Below, piece by piece: positions 26,854 through 35,866 of a stretch of DNA of 58,389 nucleotides. The notes beneath the pieces were generated by a model that ran no database searches, was not told the DNA's origin, and saw nothing but the letters and a program-made list of their open reading frames with translations. The position numbers and the translations under genes are program-made. Positions within the stretch are counted from its first letter, which is position 1. Each line of letters opens with the position of its first letter. The stretch comes from Alphaproteobacteria bacterium. GTDB lineage: Bacteria > Pseudomonadota > Alphaproteobacteria > Rickettsiales > JABSSG01. The stretch covers positions 1-58,389 of the forward strand of contig JAUIIY010000009.1 of NCBI GenBank assembly GCA_030431375.1. The letters run 5' to 3'.

Positions 26854-27375
26854 ATGACTAAATCACCCAAAAAACAAAACACGGCATATGACGCGACCAT
26901 TTCTGATGAAACTAAAGAACTACTTTATAATGCTTTAGTTGAAACAAAAGCAGGACACATCGACAAAGCAATAGAATTATACACAGAAGCAACGCAAACA
27001 GATACAACTGGCTTAGTATGGTTGAAGAAAGGTTACCTTGAGTTCAGTCATGGTAAAATCAAAGAATCTATCCTTTCCTTTGAACATGCAGCTCAATATA
27101 ATCAAGTAAAAGCTAAGCATATTCTAGGTTTACATTATCTTATGCAATGGGAAAAAAAAGGAATTAGGGATAACCTCAAAACAAGCCATAAATGGCTTTG
27201 CGAAGCTTCTTGCGAAGGCAACAAGGAATCTCAAGATGAAATCACATACAATATATTTAATGGTAAAATCCCTTGGCAAAAGAGCTGCTTAGCTATAACT
27301 GGAATGAAATGCCAGACAGATGAAGTTAACCACAACTTGTCAGGTGCATCTGCAGAACTTTCAACAGACCTCTAA
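26854..27375 (+). CDS. TPR/Sel1-like repeat protein, copy 2, 173 aa
   Basis: Paralogue of the 172-aa protein at 25951 with the same layout: a variable Lys/Asp-rich N-terminus (1-20), TPR/Sel1-like helices (NALVETKAGHIDKAIELY, ILSFEHAAQYNQVKAKHILG, SHKWLCEASCEGNKESQDEI) and a C-terminal segment with KIPWQKSCLAITGM. It precedes the intact rpsU by about 200 nt, probably reflecting the ancestral gene order. No enzyme motif or export signal is visible. Confidence 0.75.
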   Translation: MTKSPKKQNTAYDATISDETKELLYNALVETKAGHIDKAIELYTEATQTDTTGLVWLKKGYLEFSHGKIKESILSFEHAAQYNQVKAKHILGLHYLMQWEKKGIRDNLKTSHKWLCEASCEGNKESQDEITYNIFNGKIPWQKSCLAITGMKCQTDEVNHNLSGASAELSTDL

Positions 27376-27580
27376 TATAAGCATATTTATTGACTCAACA
27401 ATTATTTGTTAACAAACACCTAAATGAGATCCCGTGTTAGAATTAAAACACAAAATAATGGGGAAACAATTTTTTAGAGATCATAAATATTGATATTTTA
27501 AGCGATCTAGCGTACAATCAGTGAACTCATTATATTGAGTATGTATTTTAACTTTAATACCTTTGAAAGGGGTAATTAAT

Positions 27581-27784
27581 TTGACTCAAGTCACAGTACA
27601 TGCTGGCAACGTCGATCAAGCTTTAAGAGCTCTTAAGAAGCTTATGCAAAGAGAAGGTGTTTTTCGTTGTATCAAACTTAAAAAGCACTACGAGAAGCCA
27701 TCTCTGAAGAAAAAGCGTAAAGAAGAAGAATCTGAAAGAAGACGTCGTAAGCTAGACAGAAAAAAATTTGGACCTAGTGATTAA
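27581..27784 (+). CDS. rpsU: 30S ribosomal protein S21
   Basis: This 67-aa very basic protein has the S21 signature: [20 protein letters not shown], then a basic helix with [16 protein letters not shown] and RRKLDRKK. S21 binds the 3' region of 16S rRNA and helps initiation. The frame is open from 27563, but GGGG at 27569-27572, 8 nt before TTG 27581, makes the TTG the likely start. It is the intact copy of a gene whose first duplicate is the remnant at 26681. Confidence 0.92.
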   Translation: MTQVTVHAGNVDQALRALKKLMQREGVFRCIKLKKHYEKPSLKKKRKEEESERRRRKLDRKKFGPSD

Positions 27785-27801
27785 TCACTTCAGTTCATTT
27801 T

Positions 27802-27829
27802 AAAGCCCATGCTAAGCGTGGGCTTTTTT
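27802..27829 (+). terminator. Rho-independent terminator of rpsU
   Basis: AAAGCCCATGC / GCGTGGGCTTT forms an 11-bp stem (one G-U pair) with a 3-nt loop, followed by TTTT. Confidence 0.85.
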
Positions 27830-27851
27830 ATTACATTGTTATGGAGTGAAA

Positions 27852-28775
27852 ATGTATTATCAAACTTTTAGTTTGGTTGCCAACAACTTGGCCCCTCTTT
27901 TCATTTATATTATGATGGGCTTCGTTGGAGGGAGGGTCTTAAATATTGATCGCCTCAGCATAGCAAATTTCCTTTTTTTCTTAGTGAACCCAGTCGTATT
28001 TTTTTATAACATCTCAACAGCAGATGTAACCAGCAGCTTAATTGCCATTCCTGTTATTTTTTATATTCTTTCATGCTCCATATGCTTGTTATTTTATTTT
28101 CTAGGAAAAAAAGTATGGCACGATGACACTGCCAATCTTCTGGCACTCGCATCAGGCACAGGTAATGTTGGCTATTTCATGCTACCAATAGTAATAACAT
28201 TTTTCTCATCCGAATATTACCCGATGTTTTTTCTAATGATTATAGGAGTCTCCTTTTACGAGAACACATTAGGTTTTTATATATCAGCCGCCGGCACCCA
28301 TACAAAGATAGAAAGCTTAAAAAAACTATTAAAGCTTCCTACGCTCTATGCTTTTATTTTAGCGTTGATTTTTTCCTATTTTAAATTAGAACTCCCAGAA
28401 CCTTTATTTGTTTTCAGCAAAAATATATCGCGCCTTTATAGTATCCTTGGCATGATGGTAATCGGCTTGAGTATTGCTACAATTCGCAATTATCGAATAG
28501 ATCTGAAATTTGTGGGCATGGCATTTTTAGCTAGATATGTTGTATGGCCCATAGGAAGCGCCCTTCTCGTTTTCTTAGATGATTATATCTTTCATATTTA
28601 TGATAAAAACGCTCATAAATTATGGATGATTGCTGCTTTTATCCCAATGGGTGTGAATGTTATGATTGTTGCGATGATTCTTAAGAACAAACCAGAAAAA
28701 GTTGCCACAGCTGTATTATTCAGCACTATCACAGCTATGTTTTATATTCCTTTGGTTCTAGTTATCTTCAATTAA
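27852..28775 (+). CDS. AEC (auxin efflux carrier) family transporter, 307 aa
   Basis: About ten membrane segments fill the protein, arranged as two halves. Family landmarks include the N-terminal LAPLFIYIMMGFVGGRVLNI, the conserved ASGTGNVGYFMLPIV block (about residues 97-111) and the late MGVNVMIVAMILKNKPEKVATAV. AEC proteins in bacteria are thought to export small organic acids such as malate. The ATG at 27852 is 5 nt after GGAG; a GTG at 27846 overlaps that site and is less likely. The substrate cannot be told from sequence. Confidence 0.85.
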   Translation: MYYQTFSLVANNLAPLFIYIMMGFVGGRVLNIDRLSIANFLFFLVNPVVFFYNISTADVTSSLIAIPVIFYILSCSICLLFYFLGKKVWHDDTANLLALASGTGNVGYFMLPIVITFFSSEYYPMFFLMIIGVSFYENTLGFYISAAGTHTKIESLKKLLKLPTLYAFILALIFSYFKLELPEPLFVFSKNISRLYSILGMMVIGLSIATIRNYRIDLKFVGMAFLARYVVWPIGSALLVFLDDYIFHIYDKNAHKLWMIAAFIPMGVNVMIVAMILKNKPEKVATAVLFSTITAMFYIPLVLVIFN

Positions 28776-28847
28776 AGATAGTTTATTCATATTGCATCAC
28801 TAGAAGTAGCATGTTATTTATAGAAGAATTAATCAAAAATTATAAAT

Positions 28848-29480
28848 ATGGGCCTTAAAAAAGAAGTCGAAAAAGCTGGCGAGAAAGCCAAAAATATAGC
28901 TAAACGAATTGAAATCGAACTTGAACAAGCTTCTGACAAAATCGATAGTTTTGTTGAAACAGGAATAGAAATTGCAAAAGATCTGTACCAAAAAACAAAA
29001 GATGAATATAAGGAGTACACAGCAAAGAAAAATACAGCTGAAGAACATCAGACAGATGAGGAAGTTAACAAATCTCTAGAGACTGTCAGCGTTTTACCTG
29101 TTAAAGATCCTGAAATTAAATTGGGTGGTGAATTTGATGCGCAAATTGGCCATGAATCACAAAAACCTAACGATGGTTTAGAAATTAAGCTTGGTGGAGA
29201 GCTAGACGTGCAAATGGGTTTTAGGTCGCAAAAATTTGAGTATGTACCATCTACTGGTATAGGCCTATATACAGCAAGAAGCTCTGAATCGCCGACGGAA
29301 GCTAAACAAAAAATTCTGCTCGATGGTGAAATTGACGCACAAATGAGCCATGAGTCGCAAAAATCCGAATATGATCATAAAGTAGCCGAGCTATGTAGTG
29401 GCGAATTAACAGAAAAACATGCCGAGTTATGCTCTTACATAATGGGTGACGGAAGCTATGAAACAACACAGGATGCATAG
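28848..29480 (+). CDS. hypothetical protein with coiled coil and three internal repeats, 210 aa
   Basis: Residues 1-65 are an amphipathic Lys/Glu-rich helix/coiled coil (EKAGEKAKNIAKRIEIELEQ), resembling apolipoprotein or LEA-type helices. Residues about 88-180 contain three imperfect copies of an 18-residue unit: EIKLGGEFDAQIGHESQK, EIKLGGELDVQMGFRSQK and KILLDGEIDAQMSHESQK. The last 30 residues hold two ELCS motifs. No signal peptide or membrane segment. No family recognised; the repeat suggests a binding scaffold, possibly secreted. Confidence 0.65.
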   Translation: MGLKKEVEKAGEKAKNIAKRIEIELEQASDKIDSFVETGIEIAKDLYQKTKDEYKEYTAKKNTAEEHQTDEEVNKSLETVSVLPVKDPEIKLGGEFDAQIGHESQKPNDGLEIKLGGELDVQMGFRSQKFEYVPSTGIGLYTARSSESPTEAKQKILLDGEIDAQMSHESQKSEYDHKVAELCSGELTEKHAELCSYIMGDGSYETTQDA

Positions 29481-29593
29481 ATCGCGCTGCCTTTATAGAT
29501 AACCAAAAATTTTATTAATTTCAGCAGTTAATTTTTGTTGATTAAAGGCGTTTTTTTTATAGAATCAGCCTATCATATAATTTGAAGTCATAA

Positions 29594-30535
<942 letters not shown>

Positions 30536-30821
30536 TCTCCTTCAAGAATTAGCACAATCTAAGAAACCAGGCATTTGTGCGTGATTTTGAAGATATGTGA
30601 GTCAACGAGCGTCGATTCATACATACTTGGAGTATTGGTTTAGAAGATATTTTTAACCATTTCTTTTTGCTGATAAGCTTTTAGGCTATAACACCTCTTA
30701 ATCCAGTTGTTTAGATTTAACACACCCGCAACAGCCTTCTAGTTTCATTCAACTGATAATTTATCAAAATAGTTCTGAATTTTCTCTCTAATTTTTCTAC
30801 AATTTGCTTAGCAAGTTATAA
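30536..30821. other. intergenic region with possible decayed coding sequence
   Basis: There is no complete gene. On the minus strand, about 30 codons in one frame (KAVAGVLNLNNWIKRCYSLK and beyond) read like protein before a stop, so this may hold a remnant of a lost gene; no family can be assigned. No tRNA or clear terminator was seen. Confidence 0.3.
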
Positions 30822-31265
30822 TCATGCCATAGGTTCGGTATCGATTCCCACTAATTGTTGACTTGGCATACAATCACTTTCAGCCAACCATTGCGTGTGA
30901 TAGTTAGTTTCGTTTACGGGAATTGGCTCTACAGGCTTACCATCAGGAAAATATCGTGTTTCAACCGTGGGAGCATTAAGATTTACCATCGTAGAAACAT
31001 AATATATTGTTGATTGAAATGTATAATATGGAGCAGTATCATTTACTGCTACACCAGAATAGGCACACCCAACATTACTATCAGAATAAAGTACATAATC
31101 ACATAACTTGGTATGAGCAATAAAATTATCTTTATTTCCGGGGAGAGAAAATAATTTGACTTGTAATGGGCAGCTAATTTCAGCAGCTTTTATTACGTTG
31201 GAGTCGGCCCCCGTAACAACTGTTCCATTGGCTAGTTTCTCACATAATGTTATCCAATTTGACAT
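30822..31265 (-). CDS. hypothetical protein, 147 aa
   Basis: The start is set by GGAGG 6 nt upstream of the ATG at 31265 (MSNWITLCEKLANGT); the frame stays open to 31325 but without support. The protein is small, soluble-looking and beta-rich, with four Cys residues (LCEKL, ISCPLQ, LCDYVLY, VGCAYSG) and many Thr, Asn and Tyr, but no signal peptide. No family is recognised. It sits next to the tyrosine recombinase gene on the same strand and may be accessory cargo. Confidence 0.55.
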   Translation of the reverse strand: MSNWITLCEKLANGTVVTGADSNVIKAAEISCPLQVKLFSLPGNKDNFIAHTKLCDYVLYSDSNVGCAYSGVAVNDTAPYYTFQSTIYYVSTMVNLNAPTVETRYFPDGKPVEPIPVNETNYHTQWLAESDCMPSQQLVGIDTEPMA

Positions 31266-31402
31266 GGTAATCCTCCGAGTTAGTCTTATAATATTTATAA
31301 GAGCACCCTTATCGCACTTTCGCAAACTCTTTGTTGTTAAAAATTACATAAAATATTAAGAATTGTTGGCAATTGAATTATCACAGGAGTGAATAAAGGA
31401 CG

Positions 31403-32629
31403 TCACTCTATTTCTTTGTCTCGAGCTGATTTGTGTCTCTCTCTAAGCTCAATATCTATATATAGATCAGTAGTAGCCCCTGATGCATGCCCTGCATCGT
31501 CTCTAACATGCTCTCTCGGTCTAATTTTCACATCGTCAGAAATACCAGTATGCCTTAACCAATGGACCGTTGCCTCCATTAAATTATCGGCTTCCTCCTC
31601 AAACCCATCTTGTCTCAGTTGGTTTGTAGCTTCATCAAAACAATTCTGGACTATCTCTCTAACATGGTGCGTACTTTTAATACTCTGCCCTCCTCGCACC
31701 TTAGGAAGAAGAGGCGTATTATCAGCAGGAGATGGCAGCGAGGATAACCCCAAGAAGGATCTCCATCTCTTTAATGCTTCTAGCATAGAGTTGCTGACTG
31801 CTATCTGACGCTCTTTATTACCTTTACCAACTGTTGTAAACCACCAAGACCCTTCCCCATCTCTAAAAAAGTGATTCATGGTAGGTTGCCATCTATCGCT
31901 AGCAGCAAGCTCAGAAATTCTTAAATACATTGAATATAATGATGACATAATAAATAATGTGCGCTCATGTATAGCTGGATTTTTCTCTGCCATATCTTTA
32001 GCAGTTTTTATTACATAATCCCATTGAAGTTCAGATAAACGCCTTATTTTCGGCTTTCCTTGAGTTTTTCTGATAAACCTACTTTTTTGGCGGATCATAG
32101 TTATAGGATTCGCAATAATATATTCTTCCTGTATTAAGTAGTTGAAAAAGCTCCCAAGTATAACAAATAGCTCTCTAATTGAACCTTGCGACAGACGAAA
32201 GTTCTTTTTGTCTAATTTAAGACCTCTTCTATTTTCGGTCTTGGATTGCGTGATAACAAAAGGACTCCATACAGGGTTAGGTAGGCGTTCACCATCATGA
32301 TCAATAAATCTAGGAGGTTTGCTAATCCCAATCCACGTGTTTGGTGGATTTTGGCAAAAAGTAATAAATTCCTCAATAAGGTCTCGTTTTATTTCGGATA
32401 AAGCAATATTCTTAATCAAAGCGCACCAGTGGATTAAACGCTCAACCTCACGTCGGTAGGAATTAAAAGTACCTTTACTACCAACATAGGCACCTAAGAA
32501 ATCCTTAGCCATTTTAATATCATCTAAATTGTAACTATTATCCAAATAGGAATAATCACAATCATCGTGTATATATTCTAGGGCATCAAATAAAGGTAGC
32601 GGTCTAAGTGACTTACTGTCTTTCTGCAT
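31403..32629 (-). CDS. tyrosine recombinase / phage-type integrase, 408 aa
   Basis: The N-terminal SAM-like core-binding domain (residues about 48-115, with SYRREVERLIHWC) is followed by the catalytic domain (about 190-400). Catalytic residues are visible: Arg in MYLRISELAASDRW, Lys in VGKGNKERQIAVS, H-x-x-R in VHWLRHTGISDD, His in DDAGHASGATTDLY and the nucleophile Tyr in that last block. An insertion in the N-terminal half makes it longer than XerC/XerD (about 300 aa). It could be an integrase of a lost or nearby element; no attachment-site duplication was identified. Nothing else in the neighbourhood is phage-like. Confidence 0.88.
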   Translation of the reverse strand: MQKDSKSLRPLPLFDALEYIHDDCDYSYLDNSYNLDDIKMAKDFLGAYVGSKGTFNSYRREVERLIHWCALIKNIALSEIKRDLIEEFITFCQNPPNTWIGISKPPRFIDHDGERLPNPVWSPFVITQSKTENRRGLKLDKKNFRLSQGSIRELFVILGSFFNYLIQEEYIIANPITMIRQKSRFIRKTQGKPKIRRLSELQWDYVIKTAKDMAEKNPAIHERTLFIMSSLYSMYLRISELAASDRWQPTMNHFFRDGEGSWWFTTVGKGNKERQIAVSNSMLEALKRWRSFLGLSSLPSPADNTPLLPKVRGGQSIKSTHHVREIVQNCFDEATNQLRQDGFEEEADNLMEATVHWLRHTGISDDVKIRPREHVRDDAGHASGATTDLYIDIELRERHKSARDKEIE

Positions 32630-32672
32630 TTAGTAGCTTTATTGGTATTTTTCTATTCCGCTATTATCGCAT

Positions 32673-33287
32673 CTAAAATGCCTGCCACAAAGAAAATATT
32701 CCAAACCCACCCAAAATAGCCACAGATACAAGTCTAATATTTTGCATAAATGATACGGGCAATTTATGCTTTATTTTAATTATAATTAACCCTAAGATCA
32801 GCCACCAGCTCATTGAGCCTACAAAAATCCCCCCTACCATAATCAGGGTTTCACCAAGATTTGAAGCTCCTCCACCTATTCCAGCAAATATTCCTAAAAA
32901 GCTCAAAATTGTGGCTGGATTTGTAAGCGTCAGAAAAAACACCTGAAGAGTAAATTTCAATAGATTTTTACTGGTAGAGATGGGCTTCGCAGTGTTATCG
33001 TCATTACTTTTAAATTCTCGGTATGCAAGGTAAATTAAAAACACCCCACCAATCATCTTGATAAGATTTGCTTGCTCTAACATAAAATGGGAGATGGTAG
33101 TTAAACCTGTAGCAGCTATTATTCCGTATATAGCATCAGCAAAGGCTGCTCCAAACCCTAACGAAATTGCCCCGATCAGGCCGATCTGCATTGTTTTGCG
33201 TATACATAGCATGCCAATAGGCCCAACGGGGGCTGCAATTGCAATGCCAATCAACCAAGCCTTAAAAAAAAGAAAAAAAGCTTCCAT
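32673..33287 (-). CDS. LysE/RhtB family amino-acid exporter, 204 aa
   Basis: Five to six membrane segments occur with the LysE signature at the N-terminus: GIAIAAPVGPIGMLCIRKTM (about residues 14-33) and GFGAAFADAIYGIIA. The C-terminal half has LTNPATILSFLGIFAG, the internal NP motif of the family. Such proteins export amino acids or related metabolites from the cytosol. Length matches the family. Located 43 bp upstream of the integrase gene on the same strand. Confidence 0.9.
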   Translation of the reverse strand: MEAFFLFFKAWLIGIAIAAPVGPIGMLCIRKTMQIGLIGAISLGFGAAFADAIYGIIAATGLTTISHFMLEQANLIKMIGGVFLIYLAYREFKSNDDNTAKPISTSKNLLKFTLQVFFLTLTNPATILSFLGIFAGIGGGASNLGETLIMVGGIFVGSMSWWLILGLIIIKIKHKLPVSFMQNIRLVSVAILGGFGIFSLWQAF

Positions 33288-33370
33288 AATAATTCTCCTA
33301 AAAACGGCATTGTATCAAATTTATCTTACTCATAAAAGAAGAATGTAAAAAAACTCAAGCGTTACCCAAC

Positions 33371-33604
33371 CTATAGATAGAAGTAAAAATTAAGGAAATT
33401 TTTCCAGGAAGGTTCAGACTCAACACAATCTGCAATATGCTTAATCCATTTCGACATTTGACTGTTCTGCGCACCTGTAAGACGTTCTCCACTCCGTATT
33501 CCACAATTCTCTAAATAAAGTTTTACGCCTCCATCTTCTATGAGATGGTCAGCAGATGAATATTTCGCTCGCCTATCTCCATCGACGTCATTTCTTGGAC
33601 GCTG
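33371..33604 (-). pseudogene. IS1-like transposase fragment (HTH region)
   Basis: Seventy-seven codons are open on the minus strand without a start codon, ending in TAG at 33371-33373. The translation contains an HTH-like block, LYLENCGIRSGERLTGAQNS, then QMSKWIKHIADC, matching the arrangement of IS1-family InsA-type proteins (LYLEGxGxRxIxR...VxxWIK). A preceding QCIQRPRND resembles the residue of a zinc-ribbon start. An in-frame stop lies just upstream and the catalytic domain is missing. It is the only coding-like element in the 549-bp gap 33288-33836; the rest of the gap is AT-rich with nothing recognised. Confidence 0.5.
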
Positions 33605-33836
33605 TATGCATTGAAATTAATGAACTTTATACACAAAAACATTTTTAACATTATAGTCAGAATCACGCTATTTACATCTCACTGACATAACTATTCTATC
33701 ATGACACGATTTACATCATTTTTTATGATTATTTATCTTACTTATTGGATAATGCTACAATTATTAATCCTTTTTTTGATGACATAATTTATTTTTAAGC
33801 TAAGATGCGAGCTTTATACGAAATCAAATTAGCAAC

Positions 33837-34421
33837 ATGAGACAAATTTTTTGCTTTCCAAAGATATTCAGCATAATCATTTTTTTAATACTTACTTCTT
33901 CTTGCACACATCACTATATAAAAGACAGTGAAATCCAAGGCTTAAAACGCAAAGAGAATGCCGTGATTATAAGCGGATGCAGGTACTATCACTCAACTAA
34001 TTCATTTTTTTCGACGAATGGCGAAAAGAACTGTACCGCCATATGGAAAAATGAAAAGGGTGAAAAAATAGAATTTAGTGGTGCTATAGACATTATGTTT
34101 GTAAAACCGGGTAATTACGAATTTATCAGTTATAAATCTGAAACGGGCAAATATAAACTCTATCCCGGCGCGGTATCTGTCTTTAAGAAAGTCAATGTAA
34201 AGGCCGGACAGGTAAAATATATTGGAACTTTAAAAGTTGACGCCCAAAAATCATTTGCGGTTTATGATTCCATGAAATTTATTGTAGAAACACAGAAGGT
34301 AAAACAAATTCTGCAAGAAAGTGCAAAATATTTGTTAAGTAGATTAGTTGTTGAACCAGCTTCTTTTTCAGAGCGCGCTCAAAAATTTAAAAAATTATTC
34401 TCAAAAAAGGTCATTAAATGA
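33837..34421 (+). CDS. putative lipoprotein, paralogue 1, 194 aa
   Basis: The protein has a type II signal peptide: a basic then hydrophobic N-terminus (IFSIIIFLILTSSC) with lipobox LTSSC and Cys near residue 23. The mature part is beta-rich with AVIISGC, VKPGNYEFISY and KAGQVKYIGTL, blocks shared with the next gene. The C-terminal 60 residues are helical and basic. It should be anchored to a membrane facing the periplasm or outside. Its stop overlaps the next start (ATGA at 34418-34421), so the two are co-translated. Family not recognised. Confidence 0.7.
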   Translation: MRQIFCFPKIFSIIIFLILTSSCTHHYIKDSEIQGLKRKENAVIISGCRYYHSTNSFFSTNGEKNCTAIWKNEKGEKIEFSGAIDIMFVKPGNYEFISYKSETGKYKLYPGAVSVFKKVNVKAGQVKYIGTLKVDAQKSFAVYDSMKFIVETQKVKQILQESAKYLLSRLVVEPASFSERAQKFKKLFSKKVIK

Positions 34422-35032
34422 AGCCATACAAACTTATTTCTATTATATTTATAATGTCTTCTTTATCAGGTTGCTTTCATTTCAGAAGTCCCAAGGAAAA
34501 TTTAGCTGAATTTTATGCTGGCAATTTAGCGGTTGTGATTAGTAGTTGCGAAATGAAGGGAGAGTTTAAAGCATTTTTTTTTATGGATGCAACAAGCCGA
34601 AACACGAGATGTGATGTGAAGTGGAGACAAGTAGGTGGAAATGGGGAGAGCGTTACGTTTTCATATAGAAAACCTACATTAAAATTTATTGAACCAGGCA
34701 CCTATAGGTTTAGTTACATAGGTGGTTCTACACAAGAAATCCGATACTCTTATACCCGCGAGGAAAATTCTCCCTCCATGCTAACAGATTTTACTGTTAA
34801 GGGCGGAGAGGTGATATATATTGGCAGTATGCTTTTTGATACTTTTAACAGCAAAATTGTGCTGCAGTCTATAAAGCCTTTTCATTATAAGTTAGACTAT
34901 ATAAAGAAAACAGCATTTGGAGAAGAGTACTCAATTCTCAAGCCTAAATTACAAAACAGACTTGTAAGACTAAAGGATTCCGCAAAGCTCATACGAGATA
35001 ATTTACCTGTTATAGAAAAAATTAATTCTTAA
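34418..35032 (+). CDS. putative lipoprotein, paralogue 2, 204 aa
   Basis: Signal peptide with lipobox LSGC (Cys near residue 19 in IIFIMSSLSGCFHF). It shares with paralogue 1 the blocks AVVISSC, FIEPGTYRFSYIGG and KGGEVIYIGSM and the same overall plan, consistent with a tandem duplication. The C-terminal helix ends in KINS. It is coupled to the previous gene by a 4-bp overlap. Function unknown; two related envelope lipoproteins may form a complex. Confidence 0.7.
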   Translation: MKPYKLISIIFIMSSLSGCFHFRSPKENLAEFYAGNLAVVISSCEMKGEFKAFFFMDATSRNTRCDVKWRQVGGNGESVTFSYRKPTLKFIEPGTYRFSYIGGSTQEIRYSYTREENSPSMLTDFTVKGGEVIYIGSMLFDTFNSKIVLQSIKPFHYKLDYIKKTAFGEEYSILKPKLQNRLVRLKDSAKLIRDNLPVIEKINS

Positions 35033-35866
35033 AATATCCTAATATAATTTCTGGGATCTGCTGCACGGATTGAGGGCCAGTTGGCTTTGTCCAACAGATT
35101 TTGTAAAAATCTAATCAAGCAAATCAAACTCTGCCTTCAAATTTATATATAGAGTTTGGTAATGGCTAATTCTGCTCTGTTGTATATAAATTCAAATCTT
35201 TTGATAATATCTGCAAAAATATACTTACTTCCGAAACTTGCCAATAACCAATGGAATGACTTTGAATCGTAGAATGGAGTATCTATTTTTCTTCTTCCCC
35301 CTTTAATATTATCCATACTATTTGCTGAGGTTGCTTCTTGTATCCGCCATTTGCAGCCCAACCACCATCACTTACTTTATTCGCAGTTATTATCAACATA
35401 TCTATACCTTGTTATTTAAATTTAAAATTACATACTTAGTTTTTTGACTTAATCGACTTCCGTGCCATATTGTTAATTTTTTTTATAAATCAAACCAAAA
35501 AACTCTCTATCCTCTTTTAAGATCATTCATTTAAAACCTAGCTCATAAACCGTTTTAGTTTTTTTACAAACTTTACCAATTCCCACAACAAATTATAGTT
35601 CTAGAAATATGTCCATCTTCGAAATTATAACTCTTACCAACTAAACATTAGAAAATTATTTAATAACTCTTGAATTCTAATGTCGAAGTAATTCCATATC
35701 ATTCCTATCTAACTTATCGCAAACAATTCCTTACAAAGTCCCTTTTTTGTACCTTTTACGATTTGCTTTGTATAAAAAACTCAACTCTAAATGTTAAACC
35801 TCGAAATCTTCTCGAGGCTTGTGAGTCAAGCCCCAAGAATTCATACCTGAAGTTAACTTAAGAATA
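35033..35866. other. 834-bp gene-poor region with possible coding remnants
   Basis: No intact gene is supported. Between about 35143 and 35399 the minus strand carries two overlapping short frames, one starting MLIITANKVSDGG and the other containing FHWLLASFGSKYIFADIIKR, that could be one frameshifted gene. A small inverted repeat, GTTGG/CCAAC, near 35080-35097 could end the lipoprotein operon. The remaining 400 bp is very AT-rich with nothing recognised. Confidence 0.35.

Noticed and set aside
31300-32672. Attachment-site direct repeats flanking the tyrosine recombinase
   Set aside because: No convincing duplicated core was found near the gene, and there is no adjacent tRNA end.
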